From Dactylosporangium siamense (lineage in GTDB: Bacteria; Actinomycetota; Actinomycetes; Mycobacteriales; Micromonosporaceae): DNA of 63,691 nucleotides. Position 1 is the first letter of the stretch. Every line of letters starts with the position of its first letter. The notes under the pieces were generated by a model. That model was not told the origin of the DNA, ran no database searches, and saw nothing but the letters and a program-made list of their open reading frames with translations. The position numbers were made by a program, and so were the translations under genes. Shown in pieces: positions 16,610 through 25,019 of this stretch. The stretch covers positions 1 through 63,691 of the forward strand of contig NZ_BONQ01000127.1 of the NCBI RefSeq assembly GCF_016862795.1. Direction: 5' to 3'.

Positions 16610-17194
16610 ATGAGCGCCTTCACCCATCTTGACCTGACCGGGTTCCAGCAGATCGACCAGTTCGCGTGGCGCGACGAACAGGGCACGGTCATGTCCCTGC
16701 ACTTCTTCAACCTGCGGCCGGACCTGCCGGCGTCGCTGACCGAGCCGGCCGCCCTGCTGGCCGGGCTGGCGAGGCACACCGCCGGCGCCGGCGCGGGGCT
16801 CATCGACGCGACGATCGAGCCGGTCGACGGCGTGCCGGCGGTGCGGCAGCTGCTGAAGGTGCGCCACCCGCAGGGCCACGGGCAGGTGTTCATCGGCTCC
16901 TACACGGTGCCGCGGGCGACCTGCAGCACCGTGCTGAAGCTGCAGGCGCCCGAGGTCGGCACGACCGGCATGCGAGAGGCGTTCATCATGGCCCAGCTCG
17001 GGCCGGACCGGTTCTACACGCCGTCGCCCTACGCTCAGGACGCCACCGGCGGGCTGCCCTACCACTGGGCGGACCACGAGCAGCACGACGCACAGTTCCC
17101 CCAGCACCCGCTGACGCTGATCCGGGCGGGGCTGCGCCGCCTGCTGCCCAGCGCCCGCCTGGACGAACGCTTCAAGGCCCTGCCGGCCTTCTGA
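16610..17194 (+). CDS. conserved-looking protein of unknown function (194 aa)
   Basis: I do not recognise the family. The protein is soluble, with a balanced composition and no signal peptide or membrane segment. It has a beta-rich central region (QLLKVRHPQGHGQVFIGSYT, then TCSTVLKLQAPE) and a C-terminal part containing ADHEQHDAQFPQHPL and a basic helix. The start at 16610 (MSAFTHLDLTGF) is preferred; the in-frame upstream extension to 16550 covers what looks like promoter DNA. It is divergent from the cold-shock gene, sharing a ~265-bp intergenic region. Three imperfect repeats of GGCCGCACCAAC follow its stop (17198-17240). Confidence 0.75.
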   Translation: MSAFTHLDLTGFQQIDQFAWRDEQGTVMSLHFFNLRPDLPASLTEPAALLAGLARHTAGAGAGLIDATIEPVDGVPAVRQLLKVRHPQGHGQVFIGSYTVPRATCSTVLKLQAPEVGTTGMREAFIMAQLGPDRFYTPSPYAQDATGGLPYHWADHEQHDAQFPQHPLTLIRAGLRRLLPSARLDERFKALPAF

Positions 17195-17246
17195 AAGGCC
17201 GCACCCAACGGCCGCACCAACGGCCGCACCGAAGGCCGCCGTCGGA

Positions 17247-17370
17247 TCAGCCGTCCAGCAGGTCGTCCTCGGTGGCGCCGCGGCGCCAGTACCCGGTGAA
17301 CATCACCCGCCGCTTGTCGATGCCGCGCTCCGACACCAGGTGCCGGCGCACGCCGCGCACCACGGGACCG
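17247..17370 (-). pseudogene. C-terminal remnant of a siderophore-interacting (SIP/FAD-binding) protein
   Basis: The last ~40 codons of a siderophore-interacting protein survive: VRGVRRHLVSERGIDKRRV, then MFTGYWRRGATEDDLLDG and a stop. This matches the family's closing RRHL..ERG.D...V.F.GYWR motif. Everything upstream, including the FAD and NAD domains (~230 residues), is missing. The break lies at about 17370, directly against the FepC remnant on the other strand. It is non-functional, left by deletion of the sequence once between the two genes. Confidence 0.75.
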
Positions 17371-17374
17371 GCAC

Positions 17375-17648
17375 CGCACGCTCGTCGCGGTGCTGCACGA
17401 GCTGAACCCTGGCGGCCCGCTACGCCACGCACCTCGTCGCGATGCGCGGCGGGCGGGTCGTCGCGGCCGGACCACCCGCCGGCGTGCTGACGGAGCCGAT
17501 CGTCGAGGCCGTGTTCGGGTTGGCGTGCCGGGTCATGCCGGACCCGGAGACGGGAACCGCGATGGTGATCCCGCGTCGTACGCCCGCTGCCGCCGGATCC
17601 GGCGCACCTGGCGCTCGACCCGGACCTCCTGCAGCAGCGTCACCGTAG
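17375..17648 (+). pseudogene. C-terminal remnant of a FepC-type iron-siderophore ABC ATPase, frameshifted
   Basis: Reading from 17375 gives RTLVAVLHELN. After one extra base (AAC-C-CTG near 17408) the frame continues LAARYATHLVAMRGGRVVAA, then GPPAGVLTEPIVEAVFGLA and CRVMPDPETGTAMVIPR. This is the typical end of FepC/FhuC-type ATPases: the D/H-loop LHDLNLAARYA, then the conserved C-terminal FGL.C.V..DP..GTP region. Walker A, the signature motif and Walker B are absent. The frameshift and 5' truncation make it a pseudogene. It joins the SIP fragment at about 17370. Confidence 0.75.
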
Positions 17649-17748
17649 CCACCCCGGCGAGCGAACCGACGAACCACAGCACGGGCGCGGTGACGACCGC
17701 GGCGGCGACGGACAGCAGCACGAGATGCCTCCCAGGGGGTCGGAGCAC
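17533..17748 (-). CDS. possible small membrane protein (71 aa)
   Basis: An open frame with two adjacent hydrophobic segments (HLVLLSVAAAVVTAPVLWFV and GSLAGVATVTLL), then a basic tail (VERQVRRIRRQRAYD). The hydrophobic pattern and basic cytoplasmic end look protein-like. However, the frame overlaps the FepC remnant on the other strand and has no clear ribosome-binding site. It may be a relic of another gene in this decayed locus. I cannot name a family. Confidence 0.3.
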   Translation of the reverse strand: MLRPPGRHLVLLSVAAAVVTAPVLWFVGSLAGVATVTLLQEVRVERQVRRIRRQRAYDAGSPSRFPSPGPA

Positions 17749-17790
17749 TCCATGATGAGCGCCAGCCGTTGCGGCCCGGTTGCCGGGCGG

Positions 17791-18267
17791 TCACGCCCCG
17801 GAGAGGCTGTCCCGCCACGGACCTTCCGGGACGAGCGCGGCCAGGACCTCCAGCAGGTGCGGCGGCTCCAGCGAGTCGGGCAGCGCGGACAGCTCCGCCC
17901 ACTCGACCCAGGCATGGGTCTGGAGGTTGGCCTGCTCGTCCGGCAGCAGCCCGGCCCGGCCGATCACGGGCCGCTCGCCGTCGAACCGGGCGAGGAAGAA
18001 GTGCTCGGTGCCGACATACCGGGTGCCGTTCCACCACAGGTCCCGCTCCACCGGCACCGCGCTGTCCCGCACCGCGGCCGGGTCCAGCTCGGTCTCCTCG
18101 GCCAGCTCCCGCCGCGCCGTCTCGAACGGCGTCTCGCCGGGCTCGATGCCACCGCCGGGCGGCTCCCACAGCAGGTGACCGTCGGACGGATCCCGCCAGT
18201 GCATCAGCAGCACACGGTCGGCGGCATCCAGGCAGATGATTCGGGCGGCGGGCCGGAACGTCGTCAC
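17791..18267 (-). CDS. NUDIX hydrolase
   Basis: A 158-residue NUDIX-fold pyrophosphohydrolase. The NUDIX box matches G-x5-E-x7-R-E-U-x-E-E-x-G-U except at one place: PPGGGIEPGETPFETARRELAEETELD has Glu-Leu where the usual Gly-U stands after the EE pair, a tolerated variation. The catalytic and Mg-binding Glu residues in RRELAEE are intact. The substrate could be a damaged nucleotide or nucleoside-diphosphate derivative. It begins with a GTG that overlaps the stop codon of the decayed MFS_3 gene (GTGA at 18264-18267), so it was once coupled to that exporter and now survives alone. Confidence 0.9.
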   Translation of the reverse strand: MTTFRPAARIICLDAADRVLLMHWRDPSDGHLLWEPPGGGIEPGETPFETARRELAEETELDPAAVRDSAVPVERDLWWNGTRYVGTEHFFLARFDGERPVIGRAGLLPDEQANLQTHAWVEWAELSALPDSLEPPHLLEVLAALVPEGPWRDSLSGA

Positions 18268-18656
18268 GCCCCGACGCTACTTCCCTTCCCATGATCCGGA
18301 GGACCCGCGATGGGCAGCAGATGCCGGATCACCGGTGGGCCGTCGGCGAGCGCGGCGGCCGCCCGCTCCTGCGCCTGCTCGTCGCGGGTCTGCCGGAGGT
18401 GGTGCTGGACGCACGCTGTACGTCACGGTCACCAGCCCCGGACCGGCCACCGGTTCGGGTTCCATGACGAGGTGCGGCTCCGGCCAGTACGCCGCGGGGC
18501 TCTGGTTGACGCCCCTGGTGTCCGGCAGCGGCCAGCGGGCCGCCGTGAGCACCCCGGCCACAGGGCCGCGCCGACGCCGAGCGCGAACGTCGACATCAGC
18601 AGCAGCCCCGGCTCCAGCTCACCGGTCGCACCGAGCGCCGAGATGGCCGCCACCAC
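18264..18656 (-). pseudogene. decayed C-terminus of an MFS_3 (EntS-like) exporter
   Basis: Three frame segments line up in order. First is a membrane piece (VAAISALGATGELEPGLL, then LMSTFALGVGAALW). Next, in another frame, comes RWPLPDTRGVNQSPAAYWPE followed by PHLVMEPEPVAGPGLVTVTY, the periplasm-like tail of MFS_3 exporters. The last, in a third frame, is HHLRQTRDEQAQERAAAAL, then PPVIRHLLP up to the stop at 18264. At least two frameshifts separate them and the N-terminal ~350 residues are missing. MFS_3 proteins such as EntS export siderophores, consistent with the SIP and FepC relics nearby. Confidence 0.65.
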
Positions 18657-18704
18657 GGGCCGCTACCCGCCCGGCGGAGCCAGCAACTGCCATGATGGGC
18701 AACC

Positions 18705-19982
18705 ATGACGAGCACTCCCGGACCCGGGCGGGTCAGGCAGAACGCCATCTACCGTGCCGGGGTCCTCGGGCGGGCGCCGTCCGTGCCCACCGACGCGGCC
18801 GAGCTCGAACGGCGGGCCAGGAAGGCCATGTCGCGGAAGGCCTGGGCGTACGTGGCCGGCGGGGCCGGCGGTGGGGCGACCATGCGGCACAACCGGGCGG
18901 CGTTCGAGCGGTGGAGGATCGTGCCGCGGATGCTGCACGGCGTCACCGCCCGCGACCTGTCCACGACGGTGCTCGGCACACCGCTGCGCGCGCCGCTGCT
19001 CGTCGCACCCGTCGGCGCCGGGGCGCTCATCACCCCCGACAGCGACGTCAAGATCGCCGAGGGCGCGGCGGCGGCCCGGGTGCCGTACATCTTCTCCAGC
19101 CAGGGCTGCAGCCCGATGGAGCGCACCGCCGCCGCGATGGGTGACACCCCGTTCTGGTTCCAGCTGTACTGGTCCACCGACGAGCCGCTCGTCGACTCGA
19201 TGATCCGGCGGGCCGAGGACTGCGGCGCGCGGGCGCTGGTCGTCACGCTCGACACGACGCTGCTCGGCTGGCGGCCGCAGGACCTCAACCTGGGTTCGCT
19301 GCCGTTCGCGCGGGGGCTGGGCATCGCGCAGTACACCTCCGACCCGCGCTTCGGCGAGATCGTCCGGGAGCGCATCGCCGCCGCGGCCGGCCGGCCGGCC
19401 GAGCGGCCGAAGGTCACCCTCGCGGCGCTGCGGGCCCTGCTGTCGATGGCCCGCGAGTATCCCGGCGGGAGCGTGCTCTCCCCCGAGCCGCGGGCCGCGG
19501 TCGAGACGTTCCTCGACATCTACTCCAACCCCGGCCTGAGCTGGACCCACCTGGAGACGCTGCGGCGGCGCACGACGCTGCCGATCCTGCTCAAGGGCAT
19601 CCTGCACCCCGACGACGCCCGGACCGCGATCGCCGCCGGCGTCGACGGGATCATCGTGTCCAACCACGGCGGGCGGCAGGTCGACCACGCGATCGCGGCG
19701 CTCGACGCGCTCGTCGGCGTCCGCGCCGCGGTCGGACCGGACCCGACGGTGCTGTTCGACAGCGGCATCCGTTCGGGCGCGGACGCGTTCGTCGCGCTCG
19801 CCCTGGGCGCGGACGCCTGCCTGCTGGGCCGGCCGCACCTCTACGGGCTGGCCGTCGCCGGCGCGGACGGGGTGCGCCAGGTCGTCGAGAACGTCGTCGC
19901 GGAGCTGGACCTGACGATGGCCCTCGTCGGCGTCCCGGACGTCGCCGCCGTCACGCGGGACCTGCTGGTCGCCGCGCCCTGA
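18705..19982 (+). CDS. FMN-dependent alpha-hydroxyacid oxidase / lactate 2-monooxygenase-like
   Basis: A 425-residue FMN enzyme of the lactate-oxidising TIM-barrel family. Seen in order: SRKAWAYVAGGAGGGATMRH, TPLRAPLLVAPVG, FWFQLYWSTDE, VVTLDTTLLGWRPQDL, the flavin-contacting Lys in LPILLKGILHPDDA and the catalytic His and Arg in VSNHGGRQVDHAIAALDAL. The length and the long LNLGSLPFARGLG insertion fit lactate 2-monooxygenase better than short glycolate oxidases. The expected reaction is oxidation of lactate or a similar 2-hydroxyacid. The ATG lies 48 bp after the MFS_3 relic on the other strand. No partner gene is evident. Confidence 0.85.
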   Translation: MTSTPGPGRVRQNAIYRAGVLGRAPSVPTDAAELERRARKAMSRKAWAYVAGGAGGGATMRHNRAAFERWRIVPRMLHGVTARDLSTTVLGTPLRAPLLVAPVGAGALITPDSDVKIAEGAAAARVPYIFSSQGCSPMERTAAAMGDTPFWFQLYWSTDEPLVDSMIRRAEDCGARALVVTLDTTLLGWRPQDLNLGSLPFARGLGIAQYTSDPRFGEIVRERIAAAAGRPAERPKVTLAALRALLSMAREYPGGSVLSPEPRAAVETFLDIYSNPGLSWTHLETLRRRTTLPILLKGILHPDDARTAIAAGVDGIIVSNHGGRQVDHAIAALDALVGVRAAVGPDPTVLFDSGIRSGADAFVALALGADACLLGRPHLYGLAVAGADGVRQVVENVVAELDLTMALVGVPDVAAVTRDLLVAAP

Positions 19983-20115
19983 GTGCCGCTACCCGGCCGC
20001 CTGCGCTCAGCGTCACTCTTTCGACAGTTCTCAACCCAACACACCTGCTCATGCGTGCTCTCGCGGTAGAAGCCGGCCGATGGAGGTCGATGGACTGACG
20101 CGAGGGGACCCCGAC

Positions 20116-21204
20116 ATGAGCGACACACTGCAGCTGAGCATCACCGCGACCACCGCGCCGGAGCGGCCGCCACGACCGCGCGAGTCGTGGGCGGACGTGG
20201 CCAAGGGCGCCTGCATCCTGCTGGTCGTGCTGTGGCACGTCATCACCAAGGACTATCTGCAGGTCGACTGGCGGCTGGCGCTGCCGCTGCCCGGCGCCTG
20301 GGGCCTGCTCGGCGAGCAGCTGCTGCCGCTGCGGATGCCGCTGTTCTTCGCCATCTCCGGCATGTTCGCCGCCGGCGCGGTCGACCGGTCGTGGCGGGTC
20401 CTCGGCCGGTCCAAGGTGGCGAAGTTCGGCTACCTGTACGCCGTCTGGCTCCTGATCCACACCGCGGTGCTGGCGCTGGTGCCCGACTTCGACACCGCCC
20501 GGGCCGGCGGTCCGCTGGAGCTGCTGGAGCAGCTGACGATCACACCGTCGAACCTGTGGTATCTGCTGGCACTCGCCGTCTACTTCACCGTCGCGAAGGC
20601 GGTGCGGCGGTTGCCGACGGCCCTGGTCCTCGCGGTCGCCCTGGCGCTGTCCGTCGTCGTCGCCGCGGACCTCCTGGCCACCCCGGGCAACCGCGGCGGG
20701 CTGCTGCAGAACCTCGTGTTCTTCCTCGCCGGGCTGCGCCTGCGGCCGGTCGTGGAGGGTCTCGCCCGCGCCGCCAACTGGCGGCGGCTGGCCGTGCTCG
20801 GCGGCGGCTACGCGGCCGGCCTGGTCGTGCTGCGCCTGCTGCCCGCCACCGGGCCACTGGTCAGCGTGGCCGCGGTCGCGTTCGGGGTCACCGCGGCGGC
20901 CCTCGCCGCGCGGTCGCGGGCGGTGGCGCGGGTGCTCGGCGACATCGGCCGGCGGACCCTGCCGATCTACGTGCTGCACATGCCGGTCCTGGCGGTCTGC
21001 CACGCGGTGCTGATCGGGCCGATGGACCGCGCGGACCCGCCGATGCAGCTGCTGCTCGCCGTCGCCGAGCCGGTGCTGCTGACGGTCCTGGTCACCTGGT
21101 TCTGCCTGGCGCTGGAGCGCAGCCTGCCGGCGGCGCTGCTCGACCTGCCGTCCCGCCCCACCCGCGTCGCCGCCGTCCCGTGGCAGTCCGGGCCGGTGCG
21201 CTGA
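20116..21204 (+). CDS. membrane acyltransferase, family 3 (OpgC-like)
   Basis: A polytopic acyltransferase of 362 residues. It begins with a short cytoplasmic tail, then SWADVAKGACILLVVLWHVI, which contains the family His. MPLFFAISGMFAAGAV and ~9 further hydrophobic segments follow. The start at 20116 is chosen because GAGGGG lies 7 bases upstream; the ATG at 20080 lacks a site. It probably acylates a cell-envelope glycan or a secreted molecule. The next gene encodes a membrane-anchored F5/8C domain protein 80 bp downstream on the same strand, so both may act on surface carbohydrate. Confidence 0.85.
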   Translation: MSDTLQLSITATTAPERPPRPRESWADVAKGACILLVVLWHVITKDYLQVDWRLALPLPGAWGLLGEQLLPLRMPLFFAISGMFAAGAVDRSWRVLGRSKVAKFGYLYAVWLLIHTAVLALVPDFDTARAGGPLELLEQLTITPSNLWYLLALAVYFTVAKAVRRLPTALVLAVALALSVVVAADLLATPGNRGGLLQNLVFFLAGLRLRPVVEGLARAANWRRLAVLGGGYAAGLVVLRLLPATGPLVSVAAVAFGVTAAALAARSRAVARVLGDIGRRTLPIYVLHMPVLAVCHAVLIGPMDRADPPMQLLLAVAEPVLLTVLVTWFCLALERSLPAALLDLPSRPTRVAAVPWQSGPVR

Positions 21205-21284
21205 CGCCCGTTCCTCAGCGGCGGCGGCCCGCCGGCCCTATGCTGCGAACCGGCGGGGTGATCACACCGGAGGGAGTCCGTCCG

Positions 21285-22181
21285 GTGACGAACGAGGACC
21301 CCGAGCCGCCCCGCCTGGTCCGGCCGTACGTGACCGGGCCGGCGCCGGACCCCCTGGAGCCCGCCGGACCGGTTCCCGGGGCGCACCGCCCTCCCCCGCA
21401 GCCGGCCGCACCACGGCGGCGCACCGCTGGCCGGCCCGGCCCGGCCGGCGGGCCCGGGGCCGACGAGCGACCGCCCGCCGGACCGGGGCGGCGGCGGGCC
21501 GTCGTGATCGCCCTGACGGCGGCCGTGACAGTGATCGCCGCGCTGGTGGCGGTCGCCGTCCTCACCGGCCGCGACCGCACGGACCGGACCGGCGCGGTAC
21601 CCTCGGCGCTGCCGGCGCCACAGGACACCGGTGACCTGTCGGGCGCGACACCGGACCCGTCCGTGCCGGGCCCGGCCACGCCGGGGTCGTCCGGCGCGGC
21701 CGCGACGTCCGGCGCCACCAGGACCCCGTCGCGGACCGGCCCGGCGAAGCGGTCGGCGTCGACTGCCGGCACACCCGAGGCGGCCGCCAACCCCGGCGGG
21801 ACCGACCTGGCACTCGGCCGGCCCGCGACGGCGTCGTCCGTGGAGGGTGAGGCCTACGCGCCGCGGTTCGCGGTCGACGGTGACCTGGGCACCCGGTGGA
21901 GCAGCGCGTTCAGCGACCCGCAGTGGATCAGCGTGGACCTGGGCCGGCTGTGGCTGGTCACCCGGGTCGTGCTGCGGTGGGAGGTGGCGTACGGCGTCGA
22001 GTGCGACCTCGCGGTCAGCGCCGACGGCACGACGTGGCGAACTGTGTGGCGGACCGGTGAGGGCGCCGGCGGGGTGCAGGACGTGCGGATCGCCGCGACG
22101 CCGGCCCGGTTCGTGCGGATGACCGGCACCCGGCGGGTCACCCAGTACGGCTACTCACTGTTCGCCTTCGAGGTCCGCTGA
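21285..22181 (+). CDS. membrane-anchored protein with F5/8-type C (CBM32-like) domain
   Basis: A 298-residue protein with a Pro-rich cytoplasmic N-terminus of ~65 residues, one transmembrane helix (VVIALTAAVTVIAALVAVAV), a Ser/Thr/Pro-rich stalk, and a C-terminal discoidin domain. The domain starts at LALGRPATASSVEGEAYAP and continues with FAVDGDLGTRWSSAFSDPQW, VDLGRLWLVTRVVLRWE and FVRMTGTRRVTQYGYSLFAF, the classic F5/8C order. Such domains bind sugars or lipids. The start at GTG 21285 has GGAGGGAG upstream; an ATG at 21240 is the alternative. It is probably a type II surface protein that presents a carbohydrate-binding head. Confidence 0.88.
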   Translation: MTNEDPEPPRLVRPYVTGPAPDPLEPAGPVPGAHRPPPQPAAPRRRTAGRPGPAGGPGADERPPAGPGRRRAVVIALTAAVTVIAALVAVAVLTGRDRTDRTGAVPSALPAPQDTGDLSGATPDPSVPGPATPGSSGAAATSGATRTPSRTGPAKRSASTAGTPEAAANPGGTDLALGRPATASSVEGEAYAPRFAVDGDLGTRWSSAFSDPQWISVDLGRLWLVTRVVLRWEVAYGVECDLAVSADGTTWRTVWRTGEGAGGVQDVRIAATPARFVRMTGTRRVTQYGYSLFAFEVR

Positions 22182-22209
22182 GGCCTTTTCGAGGTCGTCT
22201 CCACCCCGG

Positions 22210-23202
22210 TCAGTCCCAGGCCTGGCCGAGGCGGGCCAGCTGCCCGGCGTATTCGATGCGGTCGAGCCAGGCCGGCGGCCACGCGGCCATGCCCCGCTCG
22301 GCGCCGATGAACGCGCCGGCCAGGCAGGCGATGGAGTCGGAGTCGCCGGAGGTGGTGGCGGCGCGGGCCAGCGCGGTCACCGGGTCGTCGGCGTGCCGGA
22401 CGGCGCACAGCAGCGCGGTGGCGAGGGCCTCCTCGGCGATCCAGCCGGCGCCGGTGGCCGCGCACGGGTCGCCGCCGTCGTCGGGCCGCGACAGCGCGAG
22501 GTCGAGGCGGTCGAGCACGGCGACGCACTCGTCCCAGCCGCGGCTGATGAAGTCCTCCGGGCTGGTCACGGTCGGCTGCTGCCACAGCGTGCCGAGCCAC
22601 TCGCCGTGGTACGTGGTGCGCTGGGACCGGCACCGGTCGCGCAGCGCCCCGGGCAGCGCCGCGAGCCCGGCGCCGTCGCGCAGGATCCGCACGGCGTACG
22701 CGGTGAGCTCGCTGGCCGCGAGGGCGGTCGGGTGGCCGTGGGTCATGGCGGCCTGCAGCTGCGCCACCCCTGCCAGGGTGTCCAGGTCGTAGCCTGCGAC
22801 GAGCCCGACGGGCGCGACCCGCATGTTGGCGCCGCAGCCCTTGGAGCCGGCGACGGTGGCCTCCACCCAGGGCAGCCCCTGCGCGAGCCCACCGCAGGCG
22901 CGCAGGCAGGTCATCCCCGGTGCCCGGTTGTTGTCGGGGCTGTGCGCCCATTCGACGAACCGGGTCCGCAGCAGCGGCTCCAGTGCGGCCGGGGTCGGTT
23001 CGGCCGCGTCCAGCAACGCCCAGCCGACGGCGAGGGTCATCTGCGTGTCGTCGGTGACGAGCGCGGGGTCGCCTTCCAGGTCGCGGGGACCGCCGTAGCC
23101 GTACCGCTGCTCGATCGCGGAGACCGTCATGAACTCGGTCGGTTTGCCGAGCGCGTCACCGTACGCCAGTCCGAACAGGCACCCTGAGGCCGAAGTCGAC
23201 AC
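22210..23202 (-). CDS. ADP-ribosylglycohydrolase family protein
   Basis: A 330-residue all-helical hydrolase of the DraG/ARH family, which removes ADP-ribose from proteins, nucleic acids or small molecules using two Mg ions. The start MSTSASGCLFGLAYGDALGK (GxxxGDAxG), LVTDDTQMTLAVG (the TDDT metal motif) and TTSGDSDSIACLAGAFIGA (the second metal motif GDxDS) are all intact. It is convergent with the F5/8C gene, 28 bp apart. No ADP-ribosyltransferase or toxin gene is adjacent, so this looks like a housekeeping or metabolic member. Confidence 0.92.
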   Translation of the reverse strand: MSTSASGCLFGLAYGDALGKPTEFMTVSAIEQRYGYGGPRDLEGDPALVTDDTQMTLAVGWALLDAAEPTPAALEPLLRTRFVEWAHSPDNNRAPGMTCLRACGGLAQGLPWVEATVAGSKGCGANMRVAPVGLVAGYDLDTLAGVAQLQAAMTHGHPTALAASELTAYAVRILRDGAGLAALPGALRDRCRSQRTTYHGEWLGTLWQQPTVTSPEDFISRGWDECVAVLDRLDLALSRPDDGGDPCAATGAGWIAEEALATALLCAVRHADDPVTALARAATTSGDSDSIACLAGAFIGAERGMAAWPPAWLDRIEYAGQLARLGQAWD

Positions 23203-23259
23203 GCAGTGGATCGTAACGGCCCCGGCAACCGTTCGCCGGGGCCGATCGGGGGCGGTCGG

Positions 23260-23607
23260 CTACCGCAGCGGGTCCGCGAGCGTCGCCGGGGTGGCGGTGC
23301 TGCGGCGCGGGGCCTTCGGCGCGGCGGTCGCAGGCGTGGCGGTCGCAGGGGTGGCGGTCGGGGGGTTGGCGGTCGCGGGGTTGGCGGTTTTCGTCGCGGC
23401 CGGTCGGGTGATCGCGGCGGGCGTGGCCGGCACCGGCTCACCGGGGGCCGTCGCGAGGTGCTTCGCCGTCGCCTGCGCCTGGGCGAGCGTCGGGTTGGCA
23501 CGCAACTGCCGGGCGCCCTCGACGATCTGCTCGTACTTGCCGCGGCCGGCCCGGGTGCCGAGCACGTAACCGGTGGCGAGCCCGGCGGCCAATGTCAGCA
23601 GTCTCAT
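23260..23607 (-). CDS. small membrane-anchored protein with Ala/Thr/Pro-rich tail
   Basis: A 115-residue protein of unknown function. The N-terminal ~40 residues, MRLLTLAAGLATGYVLGTRA followed by GRGKYEQIVEGARQL, match a small family common in actinomycetes that resembles YtxH in having one glycine-rich membrane helix and a basic helix. From about residue 65 the tail is a low-complexity (T/N)PATA-type repeat. GAGGGAG lies just upstream of the ATG. The tail repeats are visible at DNA level as GTGGCGGTCGCAG-like units at 23335-23395. Confidence 0.75.
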   Translation of the reverse strand: MRLLTLAAGLATGYVLGTRAGRGKYEQIVEGARQLRANPTLAQAQATAKHLATAPGEPVPATPAAITRPAATKTANPATANPPTATPATATPATAAPKAPRRSTATPATLADPLR

Positions 23608-23762
23608 CCTGGTCTCCCTCTGCGTCGCTCGACTCCTCCGCCGTGGTGCCCGCCCCACCGGCCCCTCAAACCCCGCGTGACGATCCCTCCACGGAGGTGA
23701 CGCCCCGCGCCGCGGAATTCGTGATCGTGCAGGGAGGCGATGTTCCAAGGAGGCACCGGTTC

Positions 23763-25019
23763 ATGGGTACACCCCTTCGCACGGTCGCCTTGGTGCTGGT
23801 GCTCGGGATCCTCGGCGGCTGCACGTCGGATGCCCCCGCCAAACCGCCGCCGTCCACCACCCCGGGGGTGGTCGACCCCACGGACTTCAGCCTCGGCCCG
23901 GTCAACCCGTCGGCGAGCGGCGACGCCGCGGTCTCGGTCAGCACCGTCGCCCGGCACCTGGACATCCCGTGGGGACTGACGTTCCTGCCGGACGGCAGCG
24001 CACTGGTCACGGAGCGCCGGACGCTGCGGATCCTGCGGATCGGCCCCGGCCGGGCCGCGAACGGTTCGCTGACCGTGACGCCGGTGACGAAGATCAGCGA
24101 GGCGACCGCGGACAACGAGGGTGGGCTGCTCGGCATCGCCGCGTCGCCGCGGTTCGCCCTGGACCAGACCGTCTACATCTACTACACGACCGACATCGAC
24201 AACCGGATCGCGAAGCTGAAGCTCAACGAGCGGCCCAGACCGATCGTCACCGGCATCCCCCGCGGCGGCATCCACGACGGCGGCCGGCTCGCCTTCGGCC
24301 CCGACGGGTACCTCTACGCGACCACCGGCGAGGCGTCGCTCACCGATGCCGCGCAGGACCTCAACAACCTCGGGGGGAAGGTCCTGCGGATGACCGTGGA
24401 CGGCAAACCCCCGCCGGGCAACCCGTTCCGTGGCTCGCTCGTCTGGTCCTACGGCCACCGCAACCCGGAGGGCATGGACTGGGACGCCGACGGCAACATG
24501 TACGTCGCGGAGATCGGCCAGGCGGTCTGGGACGAGCTGAACGTGATCCGCCCCGGCGGCAACTACGGCTGGCCGCGCGTCGAGGGGATCGGCAACAACC
24601 CGAAGTACATCGATCCCGTGGTGGCCTGGCATCCGGAGGTCGGGGTCAGCGCCGGCGTCGCCGTGGTGGGCGGCACCGCCATCGTCACCTGCCTGCGCGG
24701 GCAGCGCATCTACCTCGTCGGCGTCGAGGGCGTCGGCAAGCAGGAGGCGGAGCAGCAGGCGGGCAGCCGCCCCTCGGAGGGCGCGGGCCCGGACACCCTC
24801 GGGGTCCGCTGGCGGCCGAGCGCCGGGGTGACGAAGCAGCCCGCCGAGGCGCTCACCATGAAGTACGGCCGGCTGCGCACCGCCATCAAGGCACCGGACG
24901 GCAGCGTCTGGCTCACCACCTCCAACCGCGACGGCCGCAACCCCAACGGGCCGACCGTCGAGGACGACCGGATCCTCCGGCTGATGCTGCGCCCCGTCGC
25001 GGCGCCGGGCCCGCGTTGA
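23763..25019 (+). CDS. PQQ-dependent sugar dehydrogenase-like lipoprotein (Asd/GdhB family)
   Basis: A 418-residue six-bladed beta-propeller resembling soluble PQQ glucose/aldose sugar dehydrogenases. It is a lipoprotein: LVLVLGILGGC gives a lipobox with Cys20. The propeller opens with VARHLDIPWGLTFLPDGSAL. Family hallmarks follow: DNEGGLLGIAASPRF, IPRGGIHDGGRLAFGPDGYL with the catalytic-type His, GGKVLRMTVDGKPP, SYGHRNPEGMDWD and IRPGGNYGWPRVEG. AAGGAGG sits about 11 bases before the ATG. The stop overlaps the TTG of the next gene. It should oxidise an aldose or sugar derivative outside the membrane; no PQQ biosynthesis genes are in the window. Confidence 0.88.
   Translation: MGTPLRTVALVLVLGILGGCTSDAPAKPPPSTTPGVVDPTDFSLGPVNPSASGDAAVSVSTVARHLDIPWGLTFLPDGSALVTERRTLRILRIGPGRAANGSLTVTPVTKISEATADNEGGLLGIAASPRFALDQTVYIYYTTDIDNRIAKLKLNERPRPIVTGIPRGGIHDGGRLAFGPDGYLYATTGEASLTDAAQDLNNLGGKVLRMTVDGKPPPGNPFRGSLVWSYGHRNPEGMDWDADGNMYVAEIGQAVWDELNVIRPGGNYGWPRVEGIGNNPKYIDPVVAWHPEVGVSAGVAVVGGTAIVTCLRGQRIYLVGVEGVGKQEAEQQAGSRPSEGAGPDTLGVRWRPSAGVTKQPAEALTMKYGRLRTAIKAPDGSVWLTTSNRDGRNPNGPTVEDDRILRLMLRPVAAPGPR

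Noticed and set aside
17247-17432. A stand-alone 61-residue gene at the SIP fragment
   Set aside because: Only its C-terminal ~40 residues are protein-like, and they match the tail of a much larger enzyme. The start has no support.
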